This document shows, in pieces, positions 25,163 through 33,727 of a DNA stretch of 64,000 nucleotides (position 1 is the first letter of the stretch; each line of letters starts with the position of its first letter). Source of the stretch: CAVSRC01 sp963762605. GTDB lineage: Bacteria; Pseudomonadota; Alphaproteobacteria; Rhizobiales; Kaistiaceae. The notes under the pieces are model-generated. The model ran no database searches. It was not told the DNA's origin and saw nothing but the letters and a program-made list of their open reading frames with translations. The position numbers and the translations under genes are program-made. The stretch lies in assembly GCA_963762605.1 (NCBI GenBank), contig CAVXLJ010000019.1:310001-374000 (forward strand). The letters run 5' to 3'.

Positions 25163-26444
25163 TATTCATGTTTGCCACGAACTGCTCGGGCGTGATCGTG
25201 CCGTTGAAGAGCTCGCTGAGATTGTCGAGCATGTCTTGCGCGATAGAGGGCTTCAGGGCCTGGTCCCAGGAGAGCTGGAAGCTCGGGGCCTTTCCGGCGA
25301 GGTCATAGACGAACTTCGCCAGTTCCGGATCGCCGGATTCGCTGAGCTTGTCGCCCACGCCCATCACGGCCGGAACATATCCAATCTTGATGAAGTCCTC
25401 TGCGTACTGCTCCGAGCTCACCTCATCATGGAGGTAGGCAAGCGCCGCCGCGAGTTGCGCCGGCGTTGTATTGGTCGAGATCGAATAGAAGTTCGCCGGG
25501 TTGCCTTCCAGGGCATTGGGGTCACCCTTGCCGCCCGTCACCGCGGGGAAGGGCACGAAGCCGTAATTCCCGGCAGCGATGAAGTCGGGCGCGGCGCCCT
25601 TGACGATGTCATAGTCCCAGGTGCCTTGCAGCTGCATCGCCGCACGGCCCGTATACATCAGCGCATCGGTCTGGCCGTTGGCATAGGACGCCGACGAGAA
25701 GGTCGTTCCGAAGGCGCCTGCATCGACGAGCTGGCGGATCATCTGTGTGGCCTTGAGGAAAGCCGGATCCGACCAGGCATCGGGTTTGCCGGCGATCACA
25801 CCGTTCAGCGGCGCCGTGCCGCCGACGCGGTCGACCAGGTATTCGAGCCACATGAGCTCGGTCCATGTGTCGGTGCGCGCACCGGCGACGGCGATCGGTA
25901 TGATGCCCTTCGCCTTGAAGGTTTCGACGAGAGCGAGAAGGTCGTCGAAGGTCTTGGGCGGCTCCACCTTGGCCTGCGCGAAAACCTGCTTGTTATAATA
26001 GAGGATCACCGGCTGAATGCCGTTCATCGGGATGGCGTAGACTTTGCCGTCGATCGTCGCATTGGTCATGACGCCAGGCATGAAGCGGTCGAACCAGCCC
26101 GGATATTTGCCGAGCGCGTCGCTCAGGGAATAGACTTTGCCGGCAGCCACCTGCTCCTGCAGGGTTCCGCCGCCGAATCCCGCGAAGATCTGCGGGGGTT
26201 GTCCGCCACTCATGGCCACCGCCACCTTGTCCGGATAGGGCGCCGGAATGATGTTGGCCTTGATGGTGACGCCCGGATGGGCGGCGTTGAACCGGGCCAC
26301 GGATTCCTCGATGGCCTTCGAATGGATATCGCCCGCATTCGTGGCCCAGAGATCCAGCGTTGCGGGCGCCAGCTTGTCCTCCGCGTGCGCCGCTGTGGCG
26401 CCAAGCAGCAGAAGCGCAGCCGAGACTGCGTGTAACAATTTCAT
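25152..26444 (-). CDS. Family 1 sugar-binding protein of an ABC importer
   Basis: A 430-residue secreted receptor. The signal peptide (MKLLHAVSAALLLLGATAAHA) ends at about residue 21. ESVARFNAAHPGVTIKANI is the first-lobe strand of family 1 extracellular solute-binding proteins, and VYAIPMNGIQPVILYYNKQVFAQA is the classic hinge segment. GRAAMQLQGTWDYDIVK and NPANFYSISTNTTPAQLAAAL complete the family pattern. I start at ATG 26444, 7 bases after GGGAGAA, not at the upstream in-frame start. The ligand is an oligosaccharide or glycoside of unknown identity. Confidence 0.9.
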   Translation of the reverse strand: MKLLHAVSAALLLLGATAAHAEDKLAPATLDLWATNAGDIHSKAIEESVARFNAAHPGVTIKANIIPAPYPDKVAVAMSGGQPPQIFAGFGGGTLQEQVAAGKVYSLSDALGKYPGWFDRFMPGVMTNATIDGKVYAIPMNGIQPVILYYNKQVFAQAKVEPPKTFDDLLALVETFKAKGIIPIAVAGARTDTWTELMWLEYLVDRVGGTAPLNGVIAGKPDAWSDPAFLKATQMIRQLVDAGAFGTTFSSASYANGQTDALMYTGRAAMQLQGTWDYDIVKGAAPDFIAAGNYGFVPFPAVTGGKGDPNALEGNPANFYSISTNTTPAQLAAALAYLHDEVSSEQYAEDFIKIGYVPAVMGVGDKLSESGDPELAKFVYDLAGKAPSFQLSWDQALKPSIAQDMLDNLSELFNGTITPEQFVANMNNAH

Positions 26445-26682
26445 GGGTTTTCTCCCGTTCAATTATCCGGCTTTATGATACAGACCAGGATTCATGTCAG
26501 GATAGGAGGACCCCTGCCATGGCGCAAGCTCGCGGCGCGTGTGCTGGAGCTGAAACACTAGCCGAGATGGGGCCGTCGATGATGCAAAACATCGAGATAT
26601 CGGATGACGGGGCGTCGACCGATGTGCACGCCGCGTCGGCGTGTTTGCGTGCATTTGCTTCTGGCAGGGATCTGGCAGGAAA

Positions 26683-26757
26683 TGGTGGGCGATACTGGGA
26701 TTGAACCAGTGACCCCTCCCGTGTGAAGGGAGTGCTCTCCCGCTGAGCTAATCGCCC
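26683..26757 (-). tRNA. tRNA-Val (anticodon CAC)
   Basis: Reading the minus strand, the 7-bp acceptor stem GGGCGAT / ATCGCCC encloses a full cloverleaf: TAGCTCAGCGGGAGAGC D-arm, CTCCC-TTCACAC-GGGAG anticodon arm and GGTTCAATCC T-loop. Loop positions 34-36 read CAC, decoding the Val codon GUG. Discriminator A is followed by an encoded CCA (26683-26685). It lies between the sugar-importer promoter and gph. Confidence 0.97.
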
Positions 26758-26809
26758 GTCCGGCTCGTGGCCGTTGGTGCCGGGATTTAAGGGACGGGTG
26801 GGATCGCCG

Positions 26810-27499
26810 TCAAGGCGAGGCGACGCCTGAAAACGACCCGAGGCTGGCCACGGCGCCCCACAACTGGTCGAAATGGTCGATCAGCCGGTCGGGACCGAAG
26901 CTGGCGACCGGCACCGGGGTATAGCCGAAGGTCACCGCCACCACCGGAATGTTCGCCGCCCGGGCCGTCGCGATGTCGGTCTCCGAATCGCCGACCATGA
27001 CCGCCCGCTCAGGCGTCCCGCCGGCCAGCCGGATCGTCTCGGTAAGCGTGCGCGGGTCGGGCTTCAGGAATGGAAAGGCGCCCTGGCCGACGATGGCGGC
27101 GAAGCGCGGCGCCAGCCCCAGTGCCTCCAGGATCGGCCGGGCGAGGGGATCGGGCTTGTTGGTCAAGACCGCCAGCAGCCACCCGGCCGCGGCAAACCGG
27201 TCCAGCGCCGCCTCGACGCCCGCATAAGCGCGACTCTCGTCGGCGAGATGGTCCCCATAGTGGTCGACGAGTGCCTTGAACAGCCGTTCCAGCTCGGCGC
27301 CTTCGATGTGCCGGCCTTCGGCGGCAAAGGCGCTCTGGATCAGCATGCGCCCGCCGCGGCCGACCATGGTCATCGCCGTTTCCAGCGCCGCCGGCGCCAG
27401 GCCTTCCCCGACCAGGACCGCGTTCAGCGCCCTGACGAGGTCGGGGGCGGTGTCGACGAGGGTCCCGTCGAGATCGAAGACAAGGGTTGGAGAAGCCAA
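26810..27499 (-). CDS. gph: Phosphoglycolate phosphatase (HAD family)
   Basis: A 229-residue HAD hydrolase that removes phosphate from 2-phosphoglycolate. Motif I is LVFDLDGTLVDTAPDL (about residues 5-20) with the nucleophile Asp. Motif II is LLAVLTNKPDP, motif III includes the Lys in PFLKPDPRTL, and motif IV is AVMVGDSETDIATARAA. The cap region between residues 20 and 90 is of the Gph type. The frame starts at a TTG (27499) with no strong ribosome site, so the start is uncertain. The next gene upstream (DUF2214) is 15 bases away on the same strand. Confidence 0.88.
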   Translation of the reverse strand: MASPTLVFDLDGTLVDTAPDLVRALNAVLVGEGLAPAALETAMTMVGRGGRMLIQSAFAAEGRHIEGAELERLFKALVDHYGDHLADESRAYAGVEAALDRFAAAGWLLAVLTNKPDPLARPILEALGLAPRFAAIVGQGAFPFLKPDPRTLTETIRLAGGTPERAVMVGDSETDIATARAANIPVVAVTFGYTPVPVASFGPDRLIDHFDQLWGAVASLGSFSGVASP

Positions 27500-27513
27500 G
27501 GCCGGGACTGTGG

Positions 27514-27966
27514 TCAGCTTCCGTATCCGCGTGCCATCAGGGCAGCGAAAACCGGAATCAAAAGGAAAACAACCAGCTCCAGATGAATAAATCGCCTGGC
27601 TTTTTCAACCTCCGCCGGCGGCGGAACGAAATCCGCGCCGCGGCGGATCGCCGCCCGCCATCGGATGAAGCGGATGGTCGGCCAGATCGACAGGATGCCG
27701 ACAAGCAGCACGGCGCCGAGCTTGGCGTGGAAGAACACGTTGTGCCAGTAGTAATCGGGCCCTTTGAGGCCGAAATAGACCCGCCCGAAGCCGACGATCA
27801 GGATCAGCCCGGCGAGCACCCCGAAGGCAATGTCGATGCGCGCCACCTTGAGCGTGTCGGCGGTCGACATCTGCGGCCTGACCAGCATCATCTCGGCGAC
27901 CAGAACGCCGGCAAGGCCGAAGATCAGCAGATGGTGGGCGATGGCCAGCGTGAGATCGGTCGCCAT
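27514..27966 (-). CDS. DUF2214 four-helix membrane protein
   Basis: A 150-residue integral membrane protein with four hydrophobic helices. HHLLIFGLAGVLVAEMMLVRPQM is helix 1, VLAGLILIVGFGRVYFGLKGPDYYWHN covers helix 2 and its loop, FFHAKLGAVLLVGILSIWPTIRFIRW is helix 3, and RFIHLELVVFLLIPVFAALMARGYG is helix 4. The His in AHHLL and the FFHAK motif are conserved in DUF2214 and could bind haem or metal. Function is unknown. The start ATG 27966 has AAGGAG 6 nt upstream, better than the longer frame. It probably forms an operon with gph. Confidence 0.82.
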   Translation of the reverse strand: MATDLTLAIAHHLLIFGLAGVLVAEMMLVRPQMSTADTLKVARIDIAFGVLAGLILIVGFGRVYFGLKGPDYYWHNVFFHAKLGAVLLVGILSIWPTIRFIRWRAAIRRGADFVPPPAEVEKARRFIHLELVVFLLIPVFAALMARGYGS

Positions 27967-28115
27967 GGTTGCTCCTTCGCGGCAGAACGGTCCACATCCG
28001 CCCATGCCGCCGCCGTGGCGTCAAGGCGCGCCAGATGCTAACAAACGCCCGAAAGGGCCGAAACCCCGATGAAACACGATCGAATCTTCTTTTTTTGCGG
28101 CAGGCGCGGCTGGTG

Positions 28116-28823
28116 ATGGCGGACAAGATGGCCTCGGCCGATCAAGAACGGCGCCGCGCGGCCGAGGCCGCGCTGGACGAGGTGCGCCCCGGCATGAAGC
28201 TCGGCCTCGGCTCCGGCCGCACGGCCGAGCACTTCCTGCGCCTGCTGGCCGAGCGCGTCCGCGGCGGGCTTTCCATCGTCGGCGTGCCCACCTCGGCGCG
28301 CACCGCCGAATTGGCCAGGGCCGAAGGCATCCCGCTCGCCACGCTTGATGACGAGCCGGTCCTCGATCTGGTCGTCGATGGCGCCGACGAAGTCGATCCT
28401 GAGCTGCGCCTGATCAAGGGCGGCGGCGGCGCCCTGCTGCGCGAGAAGATCGTGGCGAGCGCGTCGCGGCGCATGATCGTGGTTGTCGATGAAGCCAAGC
28501 TCGTCGATGCGCTCGGCGCCTTTCCCCTGCCGGTCGAAGTCGTGCCCTTCGGCGCGGTGCCGGTTCGGCTTGCCATCGAGCGCGCCGCCGCTCGCCTTGG
28601 CCTGACCGGGTCTTTTGCGTGGCGTCAGGCCGGCGCCGGACCTTACCTCACAGATGGCGGCAACCACATTCTTGACGTATCTCTTGGTCGTATTGACGAG
28701 CCGGAGCGCCTGGCACGGGAGCTGGACGCGATGCCTGGCGTTGTCGAACACGGCCTGTTCATTGGATTTGCCTCGCTCGTGGTCGTGGCAGGCAGTGACG
28801 GTGTCACCCGCCTGAGCAAATAG
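28116..28823 (+). CDS. rpiA: Ribose-5-phosphate isomerase A
   Basis: A 235-residue enzyme of the pentose phosphate pathway interconverting ribose-5-P and ribulose-5-P. GLGSGRTAEHFLRLLAER (about residues 29-46) is the phosphate-binding N-terminus, PTSARTAELARAEGIPLATL follows, and DLVVDGADEVDPELRLIKGGGGALLREKI (about 85-113) contains the catalytic Asp, Lys and Glu. DGGNHILDV is the C-terminal signature. The first plausible start is ATG 28116; 28128 is an alternative. The ribosome site is weak. Together with the xylose importer it suggests pentose use, but it is a housekeeping gene in most bacteria. Confidence 0.95.
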   Translation: MADKMASADQERRRAAEAALDEVRPGMKLGLGSGRTAEHFLRLLAERVRGGLSIVGVPTSARTAELARAEGIPLATLDDEPVLDLVVDGADEVDPELRLIKGGGGALLREKIVASASRRMIVVVDEAKLVDALGAFPLPVEVVPFGAVPVRLAIERAAARLGLTGSFAWRQAGAGPYLTDGGNHILDVSLGRIDEPERLARELDAMPGVVEHGLFIGFASLVVVAGSDGVTRLSK

Positions 28824-28852
28824 AACGACTGTCTATCCAGATGGAGCACGTG

Positions 28853-29359
28853 ATGTCCCTGATCGGTAATTTCGTCCGCACGGCCGCTGTCGTGGCCGCC
28901 CTCGTCGCTGTGCCGACCTCCTCGCTTATGGCGCAGGAGATCAGCCCGTCGCACATGGCTGCCGCGCTCGCCGTGATCAACGCCACCACCGCTACCCAGA
29001 GCTTCGACACGCGCCTGCCGCAGATCGCCAACGACGTCACCAACCGGCTGATCCGCGCCCGCCCTGACCTCCATCAGGAGATCGCCGACACCGTGCAGGC
29101 GATCGCCCTCAAGCTCGTCGTGCGGCGCCAGGAACTCAACCAGGACGTGGCACGCGTTTACGCCAAGGCGTTCACCGAGGATGAACTGAAAACCATCGCC
29201 GCCTTCCTCAAGAGCCCCGCCGGCCAGAAGTATCAGACCGACGGGCCGGCGGTCTTCCGCGACACGCTGCAGGCCTTGCAGGCCTGGTCCGACCGGGTGG
29301 GTGCCGAACTTCTCGACAAGACCAGGGAAGAGCTGAAGAAACAGGGTCACCCGCTTTGA
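28853..29359 (+). CDS. Secreted DUF2059 protein
   Basis: A 168-residue exported protein: a signal peptide to about residue 28 (VAVPTSSLMAQ), then an all-helical DUF2059 domain with VYAKAFTEDELKTIAAFLKSPAGQKY (about residues 100-125), which is the diagnostic segment. Function is unknown and the location is periplasmic. ATG 28853 is preceded 6 nt upstream by GGAG; the ATG at 28841 has that GGAG inside its second codon and is less likely. It lies 30 bases after rpiA and 14 before gor, so the three appear to be one operon, a common arrangement in this order. Confidence 0.87.
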   Translation: MSLIGNFVRTAAVVAALVAVPTSSLMAQEISPSHMAAALAVINATTATQSFDTRLPQIANDVTNRLIRARPDLHQEIADTVQAIALKLVVRRQELNQDVARVYAKAFTEDELKTIAAFLKSPAGQKYQTDGPAVFRDTLQALQAWSDRVGAELLDKTREELKKQGHPL

Positions 29360-29372
29360 TCGGCTGCCGCGT

Positions 29373-30779
29373 ATGACCGGCGGCTCGCGCGTGACGGGCG
29401 GCTACGACTACGATCTCATGGTCATCGGCGCCGGCTCTGCCGGCGTCCGTGCCGCGCGCCTTGCCGCCGAGCTTGGCAAGCGGGTGGCGATCGCCGAGGA
29501 GAGCCGCGTTGGCGGCACCTGCGTGATACGTGGCTGCGTACCGAAGAAGCTGTTCGTCAACGCCGCTCATTATGCCGAAGCGTTCGAGGATGCCGTCGGC
29601 TTCGGCTGGCGGGTCGAGGGCCTGCATTTCGACTGGCCGACGCTCGTCGGCAACGTCGCCGGCGACGTGTCGTGGCTGAGCAGCATCTACATCCGCAACC
29701 TCGAAAAGGCCGGCGCCGAGGTTATCCATAGCCGCGCGGTGCTCGAGGGCGAGCACAGCGTCCGCCTGCTCAGCGAGCACCGGACGGTGACGGCGGAATA
29801 CATCCTCATCGCCACCGGCGGACGGCCGCGCCGCGACTTGGTGGTGCCCGGCATCGAACACGTCATCACCTCCGACGAATTCTTCCACCTCGAACGCCTC
29901 CCGAAACGGGTGCTCATCGTCGGTGGCAGCTACATTGCCCTGGAGATCGCCTCCATCTTCGCCGGCTTCGGCACCGAGACCACGGTCATCCACCGCGGGT
30001 CGGAGATTCTGCGCGGCTTCGACGACGAGGTTCGCCACGAGCTCTGTTCCGCGCTCGAGCGCCACGGCATCACGATCATGACCGGCCAGGAGCTTGCCGG
30101 AATCGAAAAGACCGAACGGGGGCTTCTCGCCATCCTGAAATCGGACGCCACCATCGCCGCCGACCAGGTGCTGCTCGCCATCGGCCGCCATCCCAACACC
30201 GTCGGTCTCGGGCTCGAAAAGGCCGGCGTCACCGTCGATGCCACCGGCTTGATCAAGGTCGATGCCCATTCGCGCACCGATGTCGACAACATCTACGCCG
30301 TCGGCGACGTCACCGGGCGGCTGCAGTTCACGCCCGTCGCCATCCGTGAAGGCGCAGCCTTCGTTCAGACCGTGTTTCAGGGTCGCCCGACCGCCGTCGA
30401 CTACGACAACGTTCCACTGGCGGTGTTCGCCAACCCGGAGGTCGGCTCGGTGGGACTGAGCGAGCAGGTGGCGCGCGAGCGTTACCCGGCGCTCGACATC
30501 TACCGCTCGCACTTCAAGCCGCTGCCCTATCGCGTCGCCGGCCGCGACGAACGCATGCTGATGAAGCTGGTCGTCGATGGCGACACCGATCGTATTCTCG
30601 GCTGCCATTTCGTCGGGCCCAACGCCGCCGAGATGGTCCAGCTTGTCGCCATCGCCGTGAAGATGGGCGCCACCAAGGCCGATTTCGACGCGACCACGGC
30701 GCTGCATCCCACTCTTGCCGAGGAGGTCGTGACCATGGCGCGGCCGGCCGAGCGCATCCGCCGCGAGGCGGCTGAATAG
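29373..30779 (+). CDS. gor: Glutathione-disulfide reductase
   Basis: A 468-residue FAD/NADPH oxidoreductase that regenerates GSH. The FAD motif VIGAGSAGVRAARLAAELG lies near residue 17. The redox dithiol is GGTCVIRGCVPKKL (about residues 49-62). RVLIVGGSYIALEIASIFAGFG is the NADPH fold, with VIHRGSEILRGFD supplying the NADPH-phosphate Arg. NIYAVGDVTGRLQFTPVA is the second FAD contact, and ATTALHPTLAEEVVTM at the end holds the catalytic His-Glu pair. It is a homodimer in the cytosol. It is the third gene of rpiA-DUF2059-gor. Confidence 0.96.
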   Translation: MTGGSRVTGGYDYDLMVIGAGSAGVRAARLAAELGKRVAIAEESRVGGTCVIRGCVPKKLFVNAAHYAEAFEDAVGFGWRVEGLHFDWPTLVGNVAGDVSWLSSIYIRNLEKAGAEVIHSRAVLEGEHSVRLLSEHRTVTAEYILIATGGRPRRDLVVPGIEHVITSDEFFHLERLPKRVLIVGGSYIALEIASIFAGFGTETTVIHRGSEILRGFDDEVRHELCSALERHGITIMTGQELAGIEKTERGLLAILKSDATIAADQVLLAIGRHPNTVGLGLEKAGVTVDATGLIKVDAHSRTDVDNIYAVGDVTGRLQFTPVAIREGAAFVQTVFQGRPTAVDYDNVPLAVFANPEVGSVGLSEQVARERYPALDIYRSHFKPLPYRVAGRDERMLMKLVVDGDTDRILGCHFVGPNAAEMVQLVAIAVKMGATKADFDATTALHPTLAEEVVTMARPAERIRREAAE

Positions 30780-30895
30780 GCCGGACGGCGGTCGCTGAAA
30801 GCCCCGCAGCATTCGGGTGGCACTGGCCTGCGGCCGCGTGTATAACCGCCCCCGCGAGGCCGGAATTCCGCGGTTTTCGCGAGGGAGTTGGCGTT

Positions 30896-32278
30896 ATGAA
30901 GAGCGCTTGGTCGCCGACCAGCTGGCGCACGAAACCGATCGAGCAGGTGCCGGTCTATCCGGACGGCGAAGCCCTGGACGCGGCCGAGGCGCGGCTTGCC
31001 TCCTATCCGCCGCTGGTTTTCGCCGGCGAGGCCCGCAAACTGAAGAAGGCGCTGGCCGGGGTCGCCACCGGCACGAGCTTCCTGCTTCAGGGCGGCGATT
31101 GCGCCGAAAGCTTCGCCGAGCACCGGGCCGACAACATCCGCGATTTCTTCCGCGTCTTCCTGCAGATGGCCGTGGTGCTTACCTTCGCCGGCGCCGTGCC
31201 GGTGGTGAAGGTCGGGCGCATCGCGGGCCAGTTTGCCAAGCCGCGCTCCGCGCCAACCGAGAAGCAGGGTGGAGTCGAGCTGCCCAGTTATCGCGGCGAT
31301 ATCATCAACGGCATCGAGTTCGACGCGGCGACGCGGGCGCCCGATCCGAACCGCCTGGAGATGGCCTATCGCCAATCGGCCGCCACGCTGAACCTGCTGC
31401 GCGCCTTCGCCACCGGCGGCTACGCCAACCTCCAGCACATTCACCAGTGGATGCTCGGCTTCGTCGCCGACAGCCCGCAATCGAGCCGCTACCAGGAGCT
31501 CGCCAACCGCATCACCGAGGCGCTCGATTTCATGCGCGCCTGCGGCATCGACCCGGAAAATCACCCGGAGATGCGCTCGACCGATTTCTACACCAGCCAC
31601 GAGGCGCTTCTGCTCGGCTTCGAGCAGGCCATGACCCGCGTCAATTCGACCAGCGGCGACTGGTATTCCACCTCCGGCCATATGCTGTGGATCGGCGACC
31701 GCACCCGCCAGCCCGATCACGCTCATATCGAATATTGCCGCGGCGTGAAGAATCCGATCGGCCTGAAATGTGGACCCTCGCTTGATCCCGACGAGCTGAT
31801 CCGGCTGACCGACATTCTCAATCCGGACAACGAGCCGGGGCGGCTGACGCTGATCTGCCGTTTCGGCGCCAACAAGGTCTTCGACAAGCTTCCCAGCCTC
31901 GTACACGCCGTCGAGCGCGAGGGCAAAAGTGTCATCTGGTCGTGCGATCCCATGCACGGCAACACGATAACCTCGGCGACCGGCTACAAGACGCGTCCCT
32001 TCGAGCTGATCCTGTCGGAGGTCGAGGATTTCTTCGCCGTGCATCGCGCCGAGGGCACCCACCCCGGCGGCATCCATATCGAGATGACCGGGTCGAACGT
32101 GACCGAATGCACCGGCGGCGCCCGCGCCATTACCGAGGACGAGCTGCACGATCGCTACCACACCCATTGCGATCCGCGGCTCAATGCCGATCAGTCGCTT
32201 GAACTGGCCTTCCTGGTCGCCGAACTCCTCAAGCGCAATCGCCTGGAGCGCGCCGAGCGCGCGGCAGTCTCCGCCTAG
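30896..32278 (+). CDS. aroG: Class II 3-deoxy-7-phosphoheptulonate synthase
   Basis: A 460-residue enzyme of the plant/actinobacterial class II type, the first step of the shikimate pathway (PEP + erythrose-4-P). SWRTKPIEQVPVYPD at the start, FLLQGGDCAESFAEH (about residues 63-77) with the metal Cys, VVKVGRIAGQFAKPRS, GIEFDAATRAPDPNRLEMAY, HEALLLGFEQ and WSCDPMHGNT are diagnostic. ECTGGARAITEDELHDRYHTHCDPRLN closes the active site. A TATAAC box at 30841 may be its -10. A 250-base AT-richer gap separates it from the NEW3 operon. Confidence 0.95.
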   Translation: MKSAWSPTSWRTKPIEQVPVYPDGEALDAAEARLASYPPLVFAGEARKLKKALAGVATGTSFLLQGGDCAESFAEHRADNIRDFFRVFLQMAVVLTFAGAVPVVKVGRIAGQFAKPRSAPTEKQGGVELPSYRGDIINGIEFDAATRAPDPNRLEMAYRQSAATLNLLRAFATGGYANLQHIHQWMLGFVADSPQSSRYQELANRITEALDFMRACGIDPENHPEMRSTDFYTSHEALLLGFEQAMTRVNSTSGDWYSTSGHMLWIGDRTRQPDHAHIEYCRGVKNPIGLKCGPSLDPDELIRLTDILNPDNEPGRLTLICRFGANKVFDKLPSLVHAVEREGKSVIWSCDPMHGNTITSATGYKTRPFELILSEVEDFFAVHRAEGTHPGGIHIEMTGSNVTECTGGARAITEDELHDRYHTHCDPRLNADQSLELAFLVAELLKRNRLERAERAAVSA

Positions 32279-32527
32279 TTCCGTAGTATTACCAAGAATT
32301 AATGTTGGGCGCGGTGGGCCCGGCATTGTATACGTTTCCGAGGACAAATCGCCGCGGAAATCCGCGCAAATCTTACGAAACTGTAATCCCCTCCGGGCGA
32401 TTTCGCCAGATTCTGGCCACATTTCGAGCCAAGTTAGGCCATCCATTCTAATCAACCGCAACTGGCTGGTTCGAAGACCAGATTCCGGAAATATTGGCTC
32501 GCCTCAAAGTAAAGGGGGATGGAAACC

Positions 32528-33727
32528 ATGCGTCCCATAAACGCTATACTCACATCTTGTTTGGTCGCGTCGGGTTTGCTGTTCGGTGCGGCAGCAAACG
32601 CTCAAGACGCGGCCCTGGCCGCGCCCGCTTCGGCCAGCCAGCAGCTCACCGGCCTGTGGCTGACCACCGGCTATCCGTCGCTGACCGTCCACGCCGGCGA
32701 CAACATCCAGCTGAACCTCACGCTGCAGAACAAGAACCTGCCGCCCGCACGGGTCGCGTTCAGCGTCAACGGCCTGCCTAGCGGTTGGACCTACGAGTTC
32801 GACGGCGGTGGCAAGATCGTCGCTGCGGCGATTGTCGAGCCCGACTCGAGCCAGAACGTTGTCCTCAAGCTGACGCCGCCCAAGGACGCCAAGAGCGGCA
32901 GCTATCAGTTCACCATCGATGGCAAGACCGACAGCCAGGCGCTCAGCCTGCCGATCGCTCTGTCGCTGACCGCGGCCGCTCCGGCCAAGGTCACCGTGAC
33001 GCCCAAACTGCCGGCGCTGCGCGGATCGCCGAAGTCGGCCTTTGACTTCAACGTCGACGTCAAGAACGACGCCCAGACTGCCCAGACCTTCAACCTGCTG
33101 GCCAAGGCGCCTCCCGGCTTCGATGCCACCTTCAAAGAGCAGTACGGCACCCAGGAACTCACCTCGATCCCCCTCAAGGCCGGCGAGTCCAAGACCCTCA
33201 AGGTCAGCGTCAAGCCGCCGCAGAGCGTTGAGGCCGGCCAGTACAAGGTTGAGGTTGCGGCCGCCAGCCCGACCGCTTCCGGCCAGGCCCAGCTGCTGCT
33301 CGACATCACCGGCCAGCCGACCGTTTCGCTGACCGGCCCCGAGGGCCGCCTGTCTGGCAATGCCACGGCCGGCCAGGAGCGCACCTTCAACTTCACGGTA
33401 GAGAACAACGGCAGCGCGCCGGCCCAGAACGTCATGCTGAGTTCGTCCTCGCCGCAGGGCTGGAAGATCACCTTCAATCCTCAGAAGATCCCCACCATCG
33501 CGCCCGGCGACAAGGTTCCGGTCGCGGTCAACATGACCCCGTCCGACAAGGCGATCGCCGGCGACTACATGGTCACCGTCAGCGCCAACGGCGCCGGCAC
33601 GTTCGATCACGCCGACTTCCGCGTCACGGTGCTCACTTCGACCATGTGGGGCATTGCCGGCCTCGGCATCATCGGCGCCGCGGTCGTCGTCCTGGCCTTC
33701 GCGGTGACCCGGTACGGCCGGCGATGA
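32528..33727 (+). CDS. NEW3-domain exported protein of an ABC-2 system
   Basis: A 399-residue protein. A signal peptide (to about residue 26, GAAANA) is followed by three Ig-like repeats of the NEW3 type: PSLTVHAGDNIQLNLTLQN, SAFDFNVDVKNDAQTAQTFN and RTFNFTVENNGSAPAQNV. It ends in one membrane helix (MWGIAGLGIIGAAVVVLAF) with a short Arg-rich cytosolic tail, so the repeats face the periplasm. I start at ATG 32528 with GGGGGA about 7 nt upstream; ATG 32519 abuts that site. Its stop overlaps the ATPase start (ATGA). It probably presents or receives the substrate of the exporter encoded next. Confidence 0.85.
   Translation: MRPINAILTSCLVASGLLFGAAANAQDAALAAPASASQQLTGLWLTTGYPSLTVHAGDNIQLNLTLQNKNLPPARVAFSVNGLPSGWTYEFDGGGKIVAAAIVEPDSSQNVVLKLTPPKDAKSGSYQFTIDGKTDSQALSLPIALSLTAAAPAKVTVTPKLPALRGSPKSAFDFNVDVKNDAQTAQTFNLLAKAPPGFDATFKEQYGTQELTSIPLKAGESKTLKVSVKPPQSVEAGQYKVEVAAASPTASGQAQLLLDITGQPTVSLTGPEGRLSGNATAGQERTFNFTVENNGSAPAQNVMLSSSSPQGWKITFNPQKIPTIAPGDKVPVAVNMTPSDKAIAGDYMVTVSANGAGTFDHADFRVTVLTSTMWGIAGLGIIGAAVVVLAFAVTRYGRR

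Noticed and set aside
32279..32527. Riboswitch in the AT-rich gap before the NEW3 gene
   Set aside because: Only short stems (for example CGCGGA/TCCGCG) are seen and no known aptamer core could be recognised.
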